Source of the DNA: Frigidibacter mobilis
Lineage (GTDB): Bacteria > Pseudomonadota > Alphaproteobacteria > Rhodobacterales > Rhodobacteraceae
Assembly (NCBI RefSeq): GCF_001620265.1
Contig: NZ_CP012664.1
Span: 75,977-139,976, forward strand
Direction of reading: 5' to 3'
DNA length: 64,000 bases
Position numbers and translations under genes: made by a program. Of this stretch, positions 34,821 to 44,306 are shown in pieces. Within the stretch, counting starts at the first letter, position 1. Every line of letters starts with the position of its first letter. The notes under the pieces were generated by a model. It made no database searches and had not been told where the DNA came from. It saw nothing but the letters and a program-made list of their open reading frames with translations.

Positions 34821-36376
34821 ATGGAAACCGCTGATCTTGCGCGTGAAAACGCTCTGCTGAAGGCCGCCTCGCCGAGGTGGAGGCGACGCTGGCCGAGACG
34901 CAAGAGGCCAACCGGCGGCTGCAGGATATCCTGCACGCGGCGCAGCGCGAGAAGTTCGGCAAGCGTTCGGAGAAGCTGTCGCCGGACCAGTTCAACCTGC
35001 CGCTCGAGGATGCCGAACTGGCCCAGGGCGTGCTTGAGGCCGCACAGGAAAAGGCAGAGGCGGCACTGCAAAGGGCCCGGGGGAGACGCCCGCAAGCCGG
35101 CACGCAACCGCGGGCATCTCCCCCGCATCTGCCCGGGTCGAGCGGGTGATCGAGCCCGCCAGCACGCTCTGTCCCTGCGGCTGCGGCGAGATGGCAAGGA
35201 TCGGCGAGGACGTTTCCGAGCGGCTGGACGTGATCCCCGCGCAGTTCCGGGTGCTGGTCACGCGGCGGCCCAGATACGCCTGCCGCCGCTGCTCGCAAGC
35301 CGTGGCGCAGGCGCACGCCCCGAGCATGTCGTGCCCGGCGGGCTGCCCACGGAGCTGTTCATTGCTTGGATCATCGTCTCGAAGTTCGGGACCACCTTCC
35401 GTTCTACCGCCAGGCGGAGATCTTCAAGCGGCAGGGATAGACCTCGATCGCGGCACGCTCGGCAACTGGGTCGGGCGCGCCTGTTTCCACCTGATGCCGA
35501 TCATCAATCACATGAAAGCCCATCTGCGCGGAGCGGACCGCATCTTTGTCGATGAAACCCGCGCGCCGGTGCTGGACCCAGGCCGCAAGGCCACCAAGAG
35601 CGGCTTCTTCTGGGCCGTCGTGTCCGACGATCGCGGCCATGGCGGTGCCGATCCGCCCATCGTGTTGTTCCACTACGCCCCGGCCGGGGCAAAGAACATC
35701 CGCTGAAGTTCCTCGTCGGATACCGCGGCCGGTTCCTGCAATGCGACGCCTACCAGTCCTACAACGCGCTGACGGAAATCGAGCGTGACGGTGGCCCATG
35801 GCGGCTGGTCTACTGCTGGACCCACGTCCGCCGCCGCTTCGTGAAACGCTTCGAGAGCGACCGCTCCCCATCGCCGAGGAGATGCTGCGCCAGATCGCGC
35901 TGCTCTATCAGATCGAGAAAACCGTGCGTGGCCAGGATGCAGCCGTCCGTCTGGCCGCCCGGCGCGAAAACGCAGCCCCGATCATCGCCGCGCTCAAGCC
36001 GTGGCTGGAAGCCCAGCTCTCGCGCATCCCGCAGAAATCCCAGCTGGCCGAGGACATCCGCTACACCCTCGCGCACTGGCCCGGCCTGATCCGCTTCCTT
36101 GACGACGGCACCCTCGAGCTCGACACCAACCCCGTCGAAAATCAAATCAGACCGATTGCCCTGACGCGGAAAAACGCGCTCTTCGCAGGCAACGAGGTCG
36201 GAGCCGAGAACTGGGCCATGCTCGCCTCGCTGGTCGCCACCTGCAAGATGTCCGGCGTCAACCCGATCGACTATATCGCGGCCACCCTCCGCGCGATCCT
36301 CGACGGCCACCCGCAAAGCGGCATCGAAGACCTCATGCCATGGCGATACAAGCAACCGTCAAGCCTCGCCGCATAG
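34821..36376 (+). pseudogene. tnpC: IS66 TnpC transposase, frameshifted (copy B)
   Basis: The same TnpC as in copy A, split into at least five frames. The N-terminal coiled coil, the CPCGCG finger, FVDETRAPVLDPG and the C-terminal 190 residues are each readable. Every shift falls in a homopolymer. Confidence 0.85.
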
Positions 36377-36396
36377 GGCAACGTCGTCGCGCTTAC

Positions 36397-36493
36397 GGTG
36401 GAAATCGTTGTGGGCGATGTCCTCATCCGCGTCGCGCCCGATCTTGGCGAGGCCGCGTTGCGCCGTCTCATCAGCGCGGTGCGCTCGGCATGA
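36397..36493 (+). pseudogene. tnpA: TnpA C-terminal stub of the second IS66-type element
   Basis: About 31 codons in frame with VEIVVGDVLIRVAPDLGEAA, equivalent to the end of the other TnpA (EIVVGDVVIRAGAGADEGQ). The stop overlaps tnpB by four bases. Confidence 0.75.
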
Positions 36494-36834
36494 TCCCGTC
36501 CGGTGTGCGGGTCTTTCTCGCGAGCCATCCGGTCGACTTCCGCAAAGGACCGGACAGCCTGCTGTCCCTGGTGCGCGATGCTGGCAGCGACCCGTTCAGC
36601 GGCGCGCTTTATGTGTTCCGGGCGAAGCGGGCGGACCGGGTGAAAATCGTCTGGTGGGATGGCAGCGGCGTCTGCCTCTTTGCGAAACGCCTCGAGAAAT
36701 CCACGTTCTGCTGGCCGCGGATCGGGCATGTCCGGGTGCAGCTCAACCATGCCCAGCTCATGGCGTTGCTCGACGGTCTGGACTGGAAGCGGGTTCGTCC
36801 CGTGGCAGTCAAAGCCCCTGTATTTGCTGGATAA
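36490..36834 (+). CDS. tnpB: IS66 TnpB of the second element
   Basis: A 114-residue IS66 Orf2 protein: VRVFLASHPVDFRKGPDSL, FRAKRADRVKIVWWDGSG and KRLEKSTFCWP. Only about half identical to the TnpB of the abundant element, showing a separate IS66 lineage. Intact. Confidence 0.9.
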   Translation: MIPSGVRVFLASHPVDFRKGPDSLLSLVRDAGSDPFSGALYVFRAKRADRVKIVWWDGSGVCLFAKRLEKSTFCWPRIGHVRVQLNHAQLMALLDGLDWKRVRPVAVKAPVFAG

Positions 36835-36949
36835 CCCGGCTGCGGCAAAGTGAATCATCTGCCCTTGGGCGCCGATACCTGCGGAATGCCTCGCCGGGAT
36901 ATGCTATCCTTGATGCCATGAGCGGCGGCGATCTCTCCCTTCCGATGAC

Positions 36950-38501
36950 ATGGACCTGCTGAAGTCCATGGTCCGCGCGATGGCGCAGAAGACGGCGGCC
37001 CTGGAGGACGAGAATGCGGCTTTGAAAGCCCGCAGCTCGGATGCCGACGAGCGGATCAAGCGACTGATGCAGATCCTGAAGGCCTATGACCGGGCCCGGT
37101 TCGGGCGCCGCTCGGAGAAGCTTGGCACCGGAGAGCCGAGTGGGGACGAGGATGCGCAGCAGGCCTTTGTCTTTGAAGAGATCGAGACCGGCATCTCTGC
37201 CCTCAGGGCGCAGGTCGGCAAGGGCCGGTCCTCGGATGAGAAGCGACCGCCCGGGCGCGCAAGGGCTTCCCGCCGCATCTGGAGCGGGTTGAGGTGGTGA
37301 TCGAGCCCGAGGACCTGCCGGAGCACGCGGGCAAGCAGAAGGTGCTGATCGGGGAAGACGTCTCCGAGCGGCTGGATGTGATCCGGCGAAGTTCCGGGTG
37401 ATCGTCACCCGCCGCCCAAAATACGCGTTCAAGGGCTGGGACGGCGTCATCCAGGCCCTGGCCCCGGCGCACATCATCGAAAGTGGCCTGCCGACCGAGG
37501 CGCTGCTGGCGCAGATCGCGGTCTCCAAATACGCCGACGGCCTGCCGCTCTATCGCCAGGAAGGGATTTATGCCCGCGATCTGGTCGACCTCGACCGGCG
37601 GCTGATGGCGCAGTGGATGGGCCGGGTCGGCTTCGAGCTGGATATCCTTGCAGACCACGTCCTGGGTGAGATCCTGAAGGGCGCCCGGGTCTTCGCGGAC
37701 GAAACCAGCCTGCCGACCCTCGCCCCCGGCACAGGCACCACAAAGAAAGCCTGGCTCTGGCCTATGCCCGCGATGACAGCACCTTCGGCGGAAGTGGTCC
37801 GCCCATGGTGGCCTATCGCTTCGAAGACAGCCGGTCCGGCGACTGCGTGCGCCGGCACCTCGGCAACTACCGCGGTATTGTGCAGGTGGACGGCTATGCC
37901 GCTTACAACAAGCTGATACGCAAGGACGGGGCAACGACGGCCCGCGCCTGGCGGGATGCTGGGCCCACTCCCGGCGCCGCTTCTTCGAGCTCCACGCTGC
38001 CGGCGCCTCGGAGATCGCCACCGCCACGGTCGAGCGGATGACCGAGCTCTGGAAGCTCGAGGCAGAGGTTCGCGGCCAAAGCCCCGAGGCGCGCGCTGCC
38101 GCGCGCCAGGCTGTCTCGGCGCCGATCGTCGCCGATCTGTTCACACTCTGGCAGCAGACCTTGCCCCGCATCTCGGGGAAATCGAAGCTGGCCGAGGCCC
38201 TGCGCTATGCCATCACCCGGCGCGAGATCTTCGAGCGCTTCCTGACCGACGGCCTCGTCGAGCTCGACTCCAACATTGTCGAGCGCGCCATCAGGCCCCA
38301 GACAATCACGAGAAAGAACAGCCTGTTCGCCGGTTCGGATGGTGGCGGTCGGACATGGGCGACCATCGCCACGCTCTTGCAGACCTGCAAGATGAACAAC
38401 GTCGACCCGTCGCGTGGCTGACCCAGACATTGGAGCGCATCGCCAACCAGTGGCTGAGCGCAGAGATCGACGCTCTCATGCCTTGGAACTACAAGGCCTG
38501 A
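36950..38501 (+). pseudogene. tnpC: TnpC transposase of the second element, frameshifted
   Basis: Readable in pieces: a coiled-coil N-terminus (MAQKTAALEDENAALKAR), FGRRSEKLG, IGEDVSERLDVI, a long central block with YADGLPLYRQEGIYAR and FADETSLPTLAPGTG, and the C-terminal VELDSNIVERAIRPQTITRK. Shifts occur at about 37250, 37390, 37755, 37935 and 38412, mostly at short G/C runs. Confidence 0.82.
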
Positions 38502-38523
38502 ACGGTCTCGGCTGCCCGCTTAC

Positions 38524-39975
38524 GATTTTGCGCTGAAACGCTGCGGTCTTGCTCGCCATGGCCTGCAGGGTTTTGTATAATTTCTGCGGAAACCCTGCAA
38601 TTTCGGTTGTGCCATGAAGCACCGTCCGCGCCCTCCCGAACAAGATGACCTGCTGCGTCCGCGTCTGGTCGACATGATTGACCCGCGGCACGAGTTGGTG
38701 AAACTGGCGGCGTTGATCGACTGGGAGGTGTTCGAGCGGGAATGGGCGGGGTTCTTTCCGTCGGGCAAGGGCCGGCCTGCAACGCCGCCGCGGCTGGTGG
38801 CGGGGCTGCTCTATCTCCAGCACGCCTACCGGCTGTCGGACGAGGCGGTGGTCGCGCGTTGGGTGGAGAACCCCTATTACCAGCACCTCACCGGCGAGAC
38901 CTTCTTCCAGCACAAGCTGCCGATTGACCCCTCCTCGCTGACCCGCTGGCGTGGGCGGATCGGGAAGAAGGCGTCGAATGGCTGCTGACCCAGACCATCC
39001 GGGCCGGGCAGAGGTCCGGTGCCATCGACGACGACAGCGTGAAGCGGGTGGCGGTCGACACCACCGTGATGGAAAAGGCGATCGCCCATCCGACGGACGC
39101 CCGGCTCTACGAGCGCGCGCGGGATCAGCTGGTCGCCCTGGCGCAGGAGGCCGGGGTGGAGCTGCGCCAGTCCTATGCCCGCCTTGCGCCTCGGCTGGCG
39201 CTGCAGGTCGGCCGCTACGCCCATGCCAGACAGTTCAGGCGCATGCGCAAGGCATTGAAAAAGCTGAAGGGCTACACCGGCCGGGTCATGCGCGACCTGC
39301 GCCGCCACCTGCAGGACATCCCCGAGGGCAGCCTGCGGGACCGGATCATCGCCAAGCTCGCCCTGGTCTCGCACCTCCTGCACCAGCAGCCCAAGGGGAG
39401 CGGCAAGATCTACGCCCTGCACGAACCGAGGTCGACTGCATCTCGAAAGGCAAGGCGAGGGTCCGATATGAGTTCGGTTGCAAGGTCAGCGTCGCCACCA
39501 CGCTGGACGAAGGCTTCGTGGTCGGCATGCGCAGCTTTACGGGCAATCCTACGATGGCCATACCCTCCGCCCGGCGCTGGAACAGGTGACGATCCTGACC
39601 GACCAGCGCCCCGATCTGGCCGTCGTCGACCGCGGTTATCGCGGCCATGGCGAAACAGAGACCCGCGTGCTGATCAGCGGCGCCCGCCGCGGTCTCACAC
39701 CGAAGCTGATCGCCGACCTGCGCCGCCGAAGCGCCATCGAGGCCGAGATCGGCCACATGAAAACCGACGGCCGCCTGTCACGGTGCCCCTGAAAGGCCCA
39801 TCGGAGACGCCCTCTTCGCCGTGCTCTGCGCCTGCGGACACAACATCCGAAAGATCCTGGCCCACATCAGGGCTTGGCTTGCCTGGATGATCGCCGTCAT
39901 CTGGGTCGTAATCTACGCACCGGATCGGCGCCCTCAGATCGTCATAGCGGCTTGAGTGGTTTGTTCAGGGTGAAC
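38524..39975 (+). mobile_element. IS5-type element, copy 1 (1452 bp)
   Basis: Starts at GATTTTGCGCTGAAACG directly after the end of the second IS66 element and ends at TTGTTCAGGGTGAAC. It is the same element as 44307-45763, minus exactly five bases, each missing from a G or C run. Confidence 0.9.
38614..39955 (+). pseudogene. IS5-type transposase, frameshifted (copy 1)
   Basis: Equivalent to the intact 448-residue transposase at 44397. Frame is lost at GGGAAGAAGG (38961), GAACCGAGG (39425), AATCCTACG (39547), GCCCCTGAA (39785) and GGCCCATCGG (39797), where copy 2 has one base more each time. Confidence 0.9.
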
Positions 39976-40494
39976 GGTGTAGCGGATGTCCTCGGCCAGC
40001 TGGGATTTCTGCGGGATGCGCGAGAGCTGGGCTTCCAGCCACGGCTTGAGCGCGGCGATGATCGGGGCTGCGTTTTCGCGCCGGGCGGCCAGACGGACGG
40101 CTGCATCCTGGCCACGCACGGTTTTCTCGATCTGATAGAGCAGCGCGATCTGGCGCAGCATCTCCTCGGCGATGGGGGAGCGGTCGCTCTCGAAGCGTTT
40201 CACGAAGCGGCGGCGGACGTGGGTCCAGCAGTAGACCAGCCGCCATGGGCCACCGTCACGCTCGATTTCCGTCAGCGCGTTGTAGGACTGGTAGGCGTCG
40301 CATTGCAGGAACCGGCCGCGGTATCCGACGAGGAACTTCAGCGGATGTTCTTTGCCCCGGCCGGGGGCGTAGTGGAACAACACGATGGGCGGATCGGCAC
40401 CGCCATGGCCGCGATCGTCGGACACGACGGCCCAGAAGAAGCCGCTCTTGGTGGCCTTGCGGCCTGGGTCCAGCACCGGCGCGCGGGTTTCATC
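39976..40494 (-). mobile_element. IS66 internal fragment between IS5 copy 1 and IS66 copy D
   Basis: 519 bp of tnpC from the abundant IS66. It is cut on the left by the IS5-type element and on the right (GGTTTCATC) by the terminal GTAAGC of copy D. It carries the fullest version of the CCCCC/GGGGG run coding YAPGRGKEHPLKF. Confidence 0.88.
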
Positions 40495-40514
40495 GTAAGC
40501 GCGACGACGTTGCC

Positions 40515-42071
40515 CTATGCGGCGAGGCTTGACGGTTGCTTGTATCGCCATGGCATGAGGTCTTCGATGCCGCTTTGCGGGTGGCCGTCGAGGATCGCGC
40601 GGAGGGTGGCCGCGATATAGTCGATCGGGTTGACGCCGGACATCTTGCAGGTGGCGACCAGCGAGGCGAGCATGGCCCAGTTCTCGGCTCCGACCTCGTT
40701 GCCTGCGAAGAGCGCGTTTTTCCGCGTCAGGGCAATCGGTCTGATTTGATTTTCGACGGGGTTGGTGTCGAGCTCGAGGGTGCCGTCGTCAAGGAAGCGG
40801 ATCAGGCCGGGCCAGTGCGCGAGGGTGTAGCGGATGTCCTCGGCCAGCTGGGATTTCTGCGGGATGCGCGAGAGCTGGGCTTCCAGCCACGGCTTGAGCG
40901 CGGCGATGATCGGGGCTGCGTTTTCGCGCCGGGCGGCCAGACGGACGGCTGCATCCTGGCCACGCACGGTTTTCTCGATCTGATAGAGCAGCGCGATCTG
41001 GCGCAGCATCTCCTCGGCGATGGGGGAGCGGTCGCTCTCGAAGCGTTTCACGAAGCGGCGGCGGACGTGGGTCCAGCAGTAGACCAGCCGCCATGGGCCA
41101 CCGTCACGCTCGATTTCCGTCAGCGCGTTGTAGGACTGGTAGGCGTCGCATTGCAGGAACCGGCCGCGGTATCCGACGAGGAACTTCAGCGGATGTTCTT
41201 TGCCCCGGCCGGGGCGTAGTGGAACAACACGATGGGCGGATCGGCACCGCCATGGCCGCGATCGTCGGACACGACGGCCCAGAAGAAGCCGCTCTTGGTG
41301 GCCTTGCGGCCTGGGTCCAGCACCGGCGCGCGGGTTTCATCGACAAAGATGCGGTCCGCTCCGCGCAGATGGGCTTTCATGTGATTGATGATCGGCATCA
41401 GGTGGAAACAGGCGCGCCCGACCCAGTTGCCGAGCGTGCCGCGATCGAGGTCTATCCCTGCCGCTTGAAGATCTCCGCCTGGCGGTAGAACGGAAGGTGG
41501 TCCCGAACTTCGAGACGATGATCCAAGCAATGAACAGCTCCGTGGGCAGCCCGCCGGGCACGACATGCTCGGGGCGTGCGCCTGCGCCACGGCTTGCGAG
41601 CAGCGGCGGCAGGCGTATCTGGGCCGCCGCGTGACCAGCACCCGGAACTGCGCGGGGATCACGTCCAGCCGCTCGGAAACGTCCTCGCCGATCCTTGCCA
41701 TCTCGCCGCAGCCGCAGGGACAGAGCGTGCTGGCGGGCTCGATCACCCGCTCGACCCGGGCAGATGCGGGGGAGATGCCCGCGGTTGCGTGCCGGCTTGC
41801 GGGCGTCTCCCCCGGGCCCTTTGCAGTGCCGCCTCTGCCTTTTCCTGTGCGGCCTCAAGCACGCCTGGGCCAGTTCGGCATCCTCGAGCGGCAGGTTGAA
41901 CTGGTCCGGCGACAGCTTCTCCGAACGCTTGCCGAACTTCTCGCGCTGCGCCGCGTGCAGGATATCCTGCAGCCGCCGGTTGGCCTCTTGCGTCTCGGCC
42001 AGCGTCGCCTCCACCTCGGCGAGGCGGGCCTTCAGCAGAGCGTTTTCACGCGCAAGATCAGCGGTTTCCAT
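40515..42071 (-). pseudogene. tnpC: IS66 TnpC transposase, frameshifted (copy D)
   Basis: Same protein as in copy A. The C-terminal 178 residues are in one frame with the KRFESDRSPIAEEM segment that is broken in copies A and B, showing that the copies lose frame at different runs. Confidence 0.85.
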
Positions 42072-42138
42072 GAGGGAAGTGAATCACGGGATTCCCTTGC
42101 AGGCCAGCAAAAAAAGGCTTTTCAGCGCATTTTGCCAG

Positions 42139-42490
42139 TCATCCAGCCACCAGCGGACGCCGCGCGCGTTCCGACCGGACCAGCCGCCAGTCCAGCCCTC
42201 GAACAGGGCCGCCAGTTGCGCCGACGACATCCGCATCACCCCGCCCTGCACCTGCGGCCAGACGAACCTGGCATCCTCCAATCGCTTGTGAACCAGCACC
42301 ATGCCGGTCTGATCCCAGACCAGAAGCTTGATCCTGTCTGCCCGTTTCGAACGGAACACGAAGACAGCCCGCAGAACGGGTCGAGGCGAACATCTCCTGA
42401 ACGGCCAGCGCCAGGCCATCGATCCCTTGCGGAAATCCACCGGCCGTGTCGCGACATAGACCTTCACCGGCCGCCGTGGCTGAACATCAC
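42139..42490 (-). pseudogene. tnpB: IS66 TnpB, frameshifted (copy D)
   Basis: Shorter than the intact 357-nt gene of copy A through single-base losses in G/C runs, for example GCCCGCAGAACGG for GCCCCGCAGAACGG. Confidence 0.82.
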
Positions 42491-42961
42491 GATGCCGCAG
42501 CCCGTGCCGCCCGGATCGCTCGCGTCAACTGGCCCTCATCGGCACCAGCGCCAGCACGGATCACGACATCACCGACGACAATTTCGAGATCGGGCCCGTT
42601 TCGAGATCGGGCCCGTGACAGCCGCCGGTGCCTCGGCCGAATTGTCATCGACCACCAATTCCGCGAAGACCGGCAAGACTGCCACGTTCCCGGGCACCAC
42701 GAGATTGCCTTTGCGAAGCTGCTTGCGCCAATCGTAGATCTGCCAGCGGGTCGTGCCGTGCCGGCGCGCAACCTCGGCGACCGTCACCCCGGGCATCATG
42801 CTCTCCGCCGCGATCCGCGCCCGCTCCGCCTTGTTGCGCCGACGCCGCCCGCTCGGACCCTCGATCACGTCCAGCCGGGAAACCTCAAAAACCGTCGAGC
42901 CGTCCAAATGGACGCCCATTTTGCCGTCTCTTGCCAAATCCAAACCCTCCGCCACGCACAT
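42487..42961 (-). pseudogene. tnpA: IS66 TnpA, frameshifted (copy D)
   Basis: Intact through the HTH, then loses frame in the 18-bp repeat where GGGCCCG replaces GGGGCCCG in both units. Confidence 0.82.
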
Positions 42962-43020
42962 GTGCGCAGAATGGCCCGATCAGGTCAGCAATGGCAGGAG
43001 GTGGTCGGCGTGGCGCTTAC

Positions 43021-43225
43021 CTATCTCCCACCATACACTCCGGAATTGCAGCCGGCGGAAACCCTCTGGGTCCATCTCGACGAGCCGCTCGTCAACCGCC
43101 ATTTCGAGACCCTCGCCGACCTCGACGCCGCCGTCGCAGCGCAGTGCGTCGCCCTCAGCACTCAGCCCGACCGGATCCGCCGCCAGACCAACTTCCACTG
43201 GTGGCCCAACACCTCCCGGAACTGA
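43021..43225 (+). pseudogene. IS630-family transposase, C-terminal fragment
   Basis: Starts at the IS66 boundary and reads YLPPYTPELQPAETLWVHLD, the conserved end of the DDE domain of IS630 transposases (third acidic residue in ETLW), then about 50 residues to a stop after FHWWPNTSRN. The 5' part is missing. Confidence 0.85.
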
Positions 43226-43435
43226 TCACCCGGATTTGGTATCAATCGCATCGTCGGTCAGCTCGCCGGGCAGCGGCCAGCTCAGTCCCGCCGCCGCGGC
43301 ACGCTTCAGATTGTCCTGAACAGTGCTGCGCGCCACGCCCAGCGTCAGCGCGATCTCCCGGCTGCTCGTCCCGTCCCCGGCAAGCCGGAGCATTTGTCGC
43401 AATTGTCTCATGGTCAGCCTTCTCTTTGCCGGCAT
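43226..43435 (-). pseudogene. istA: IS21-family IstA, N-terminal fragment
   Basis: 69 codons from ATG 43435: MPAKRRLTMRQLRQMLRLA, then the HTH SSREIALTLGVARSTVQDNL typical of IstA. It loses similarity after PGELTDDAI near 43238, at the IS630 fragment. The IS21 end repeats lie just upstream at 43510-43601. Confidence 0.8.
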
Positions 43436-43509
43436 CACGCACCCTTGGTTCAAAGGTCCGTCATGCCAAAGTTGCTGACCCAGGTGGTCGGTCTTCTCGC
43501 CCCTCAAAC

Positions 43510-43601
43510 TGGCCGGATATTGATCGGAATCCTGGCCGGCTTCATTCCGGAATGCTGGCCGGCTTCAAATCGGAATGCCCGGCCGGATAACCTCGGAATC
43601 T
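43510..43601. repeat. Four 23-bp direct repeats at an IS21-type end
   Basis: Consecutive 23-bp units at 43510, 43533, 43556 and 43579 share TGGCCGG near the start and CGGAAT near the end. IS21-family elements carry multiple terminal repeats outside istA, which fits the istA stub starting at 43435 on the minus strand. Confidence 0.7.
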
Positions 43602-43946
43602 GCACATCGCGCGACCAAATCGAGTTGGCGGCGTCCACGGCTGGGGAAATATTTCCGACCCGTGACGCATATAGATTTCCAGAACTTCCTCGGCGCGCAT
43701 TCCTGCTGCCATGCCGAGCGCGATTATCCCTCCGGTTGAAGTGCCGGCGACCATGTCGAAGTAGCTGGCTGCCGAACCGCCCTTCAAGAAACGACGCTCG
43801 CATTCCGCCAACACCGCAGCAGGCAGAATGCCCTTTATTCCGCCGCCATCAATGGACAGTATGCGAAGATTATCTGCGGGCCACTCGAGTTGTTTTCGAC
43901 GGTGAAAGATGGTGCCGTGCGAACGTCGGGATTGAGGTTGTGCCAT
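43602..43946 (-). pseudogene. Patatin-like phospholipase, N-terminal fragment (CapV-like)
   Basis: 115 codons from ATG 43946. The oxyanion motif is IDGGGIKG and the nucleophile elbow GTSTGG, with LAECERRFLKG between them and EEVLEIYMRHGSEIF after. These are the hallmarks of bacterial patatin phospholipases; the DGGGIKG-type start right after LRILS is like CapV effectors of CBASS anti-phage systems. The C-terminal two thirds, including the catalytic Asp, are lost where the IS21 end begins. Part of the preceding reading frame (to 43870) overlaps its start. Confidence 0.7.
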
Positions 43947-44306
43947 GAAATCTCTCCATAAGTATCGCCAACCTGGAGCGCCCGCCTGACTGACTTCTGA
44001 TGTGTTTGCCGGTCCCAAACCATTTACCCGAAGCGAGCCAGCTTTCGTAGCAGCTCAGCCAATTGGACGCCCAGGGAATGGTCGTGTTGCTGATCAGGTC
44101 ATCCAGCGAGTTGGTGTCGCCGTCGCTGTCGATCGAGAACAGCCCTCCCGGAAACCCGATGATGACCGTGCAGGCCCAGCTGTCGAACGCCGTGAACCGT
44201 TCAATGGGGGTTTCAATGGTCGGGCCGTCGATCACGTCGCCCACGTCGTTGCGAGGCTTGGGCCGGACCAGCTCGGTAGTTCGCCCTGAACAACATCCAT
44301 ATCGTT
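43870..44306 (-). pseudogene. Unidentified 3' fragment upstream of the patatin gene
   Basis: An open frame running in from the IS5-type element: NDVGDVIDGPTIETPIERF, FDSWACTVIIGFPGGLFS, WASNWLSCYESWLASGKWFG and on to a stop at 43870, overlapping the patatin start by 77 nt. I do not recognise it. In CBASS operons the gene before a patatin effector encodes a nucleotide cyclase; whether this is such a C-terminus cannot be judged by eye. The 5' part was removed by IS5 copy 2. Confidence 0.4.

Larger units (their letters stand above)
33868..36396 (+). mobile_element. IS66-family element, copy B
   Basis: A 2529-bp copy of the same element as 8003-10537, in opposite orientation, with both ends intact (GTAAGCGCCACG ... 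CGTCGCGCTTAC). The flanks GATCACAT and GGTGGAAA do not match. On the right it joins the interior of a different IS66-type element. Confidence 0.93.
36397..38523 (+). mobile_element. Second IS66-type element, left part missing
   Basis: A different IS66 subfamily: the end of tnpA, an intact tnpB and a frameshifted tnpC, closed by an IS66-type end CCCGCTTAC at 38523. The left end and most of tnpA are absent, replaced by copy B. This suggests copy B inserted into tnpA and the other half was then lost. Confidence 0.85.
40495..43020 (-). mobile_element. IS66-family element, copy D
   Basis: A 2526-bp full-length copy on the minus strand, GTAAGCGCGACG to GTGGCGCTTAC. It is inserted in the same orientation as the IS66 fragment on its left. 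Its right flank is an IS630 remnant, so no target duplication is visible. Confidence 0.93.

Noticed and set aside
38524..39975. IS5-type copy 1 as a diverged, ancient pseudogene
   Set aside because: The only differences I found from the intact copy 2 are five single-base run-length changes; I saw no point substitution, which old decay would not give.
43510..43601. CRISPR-like array of 23-bp units
   Set aside because: Units are contiguous without spacers and adjoin an istA fragment; IS21 terminal repeats explain them.
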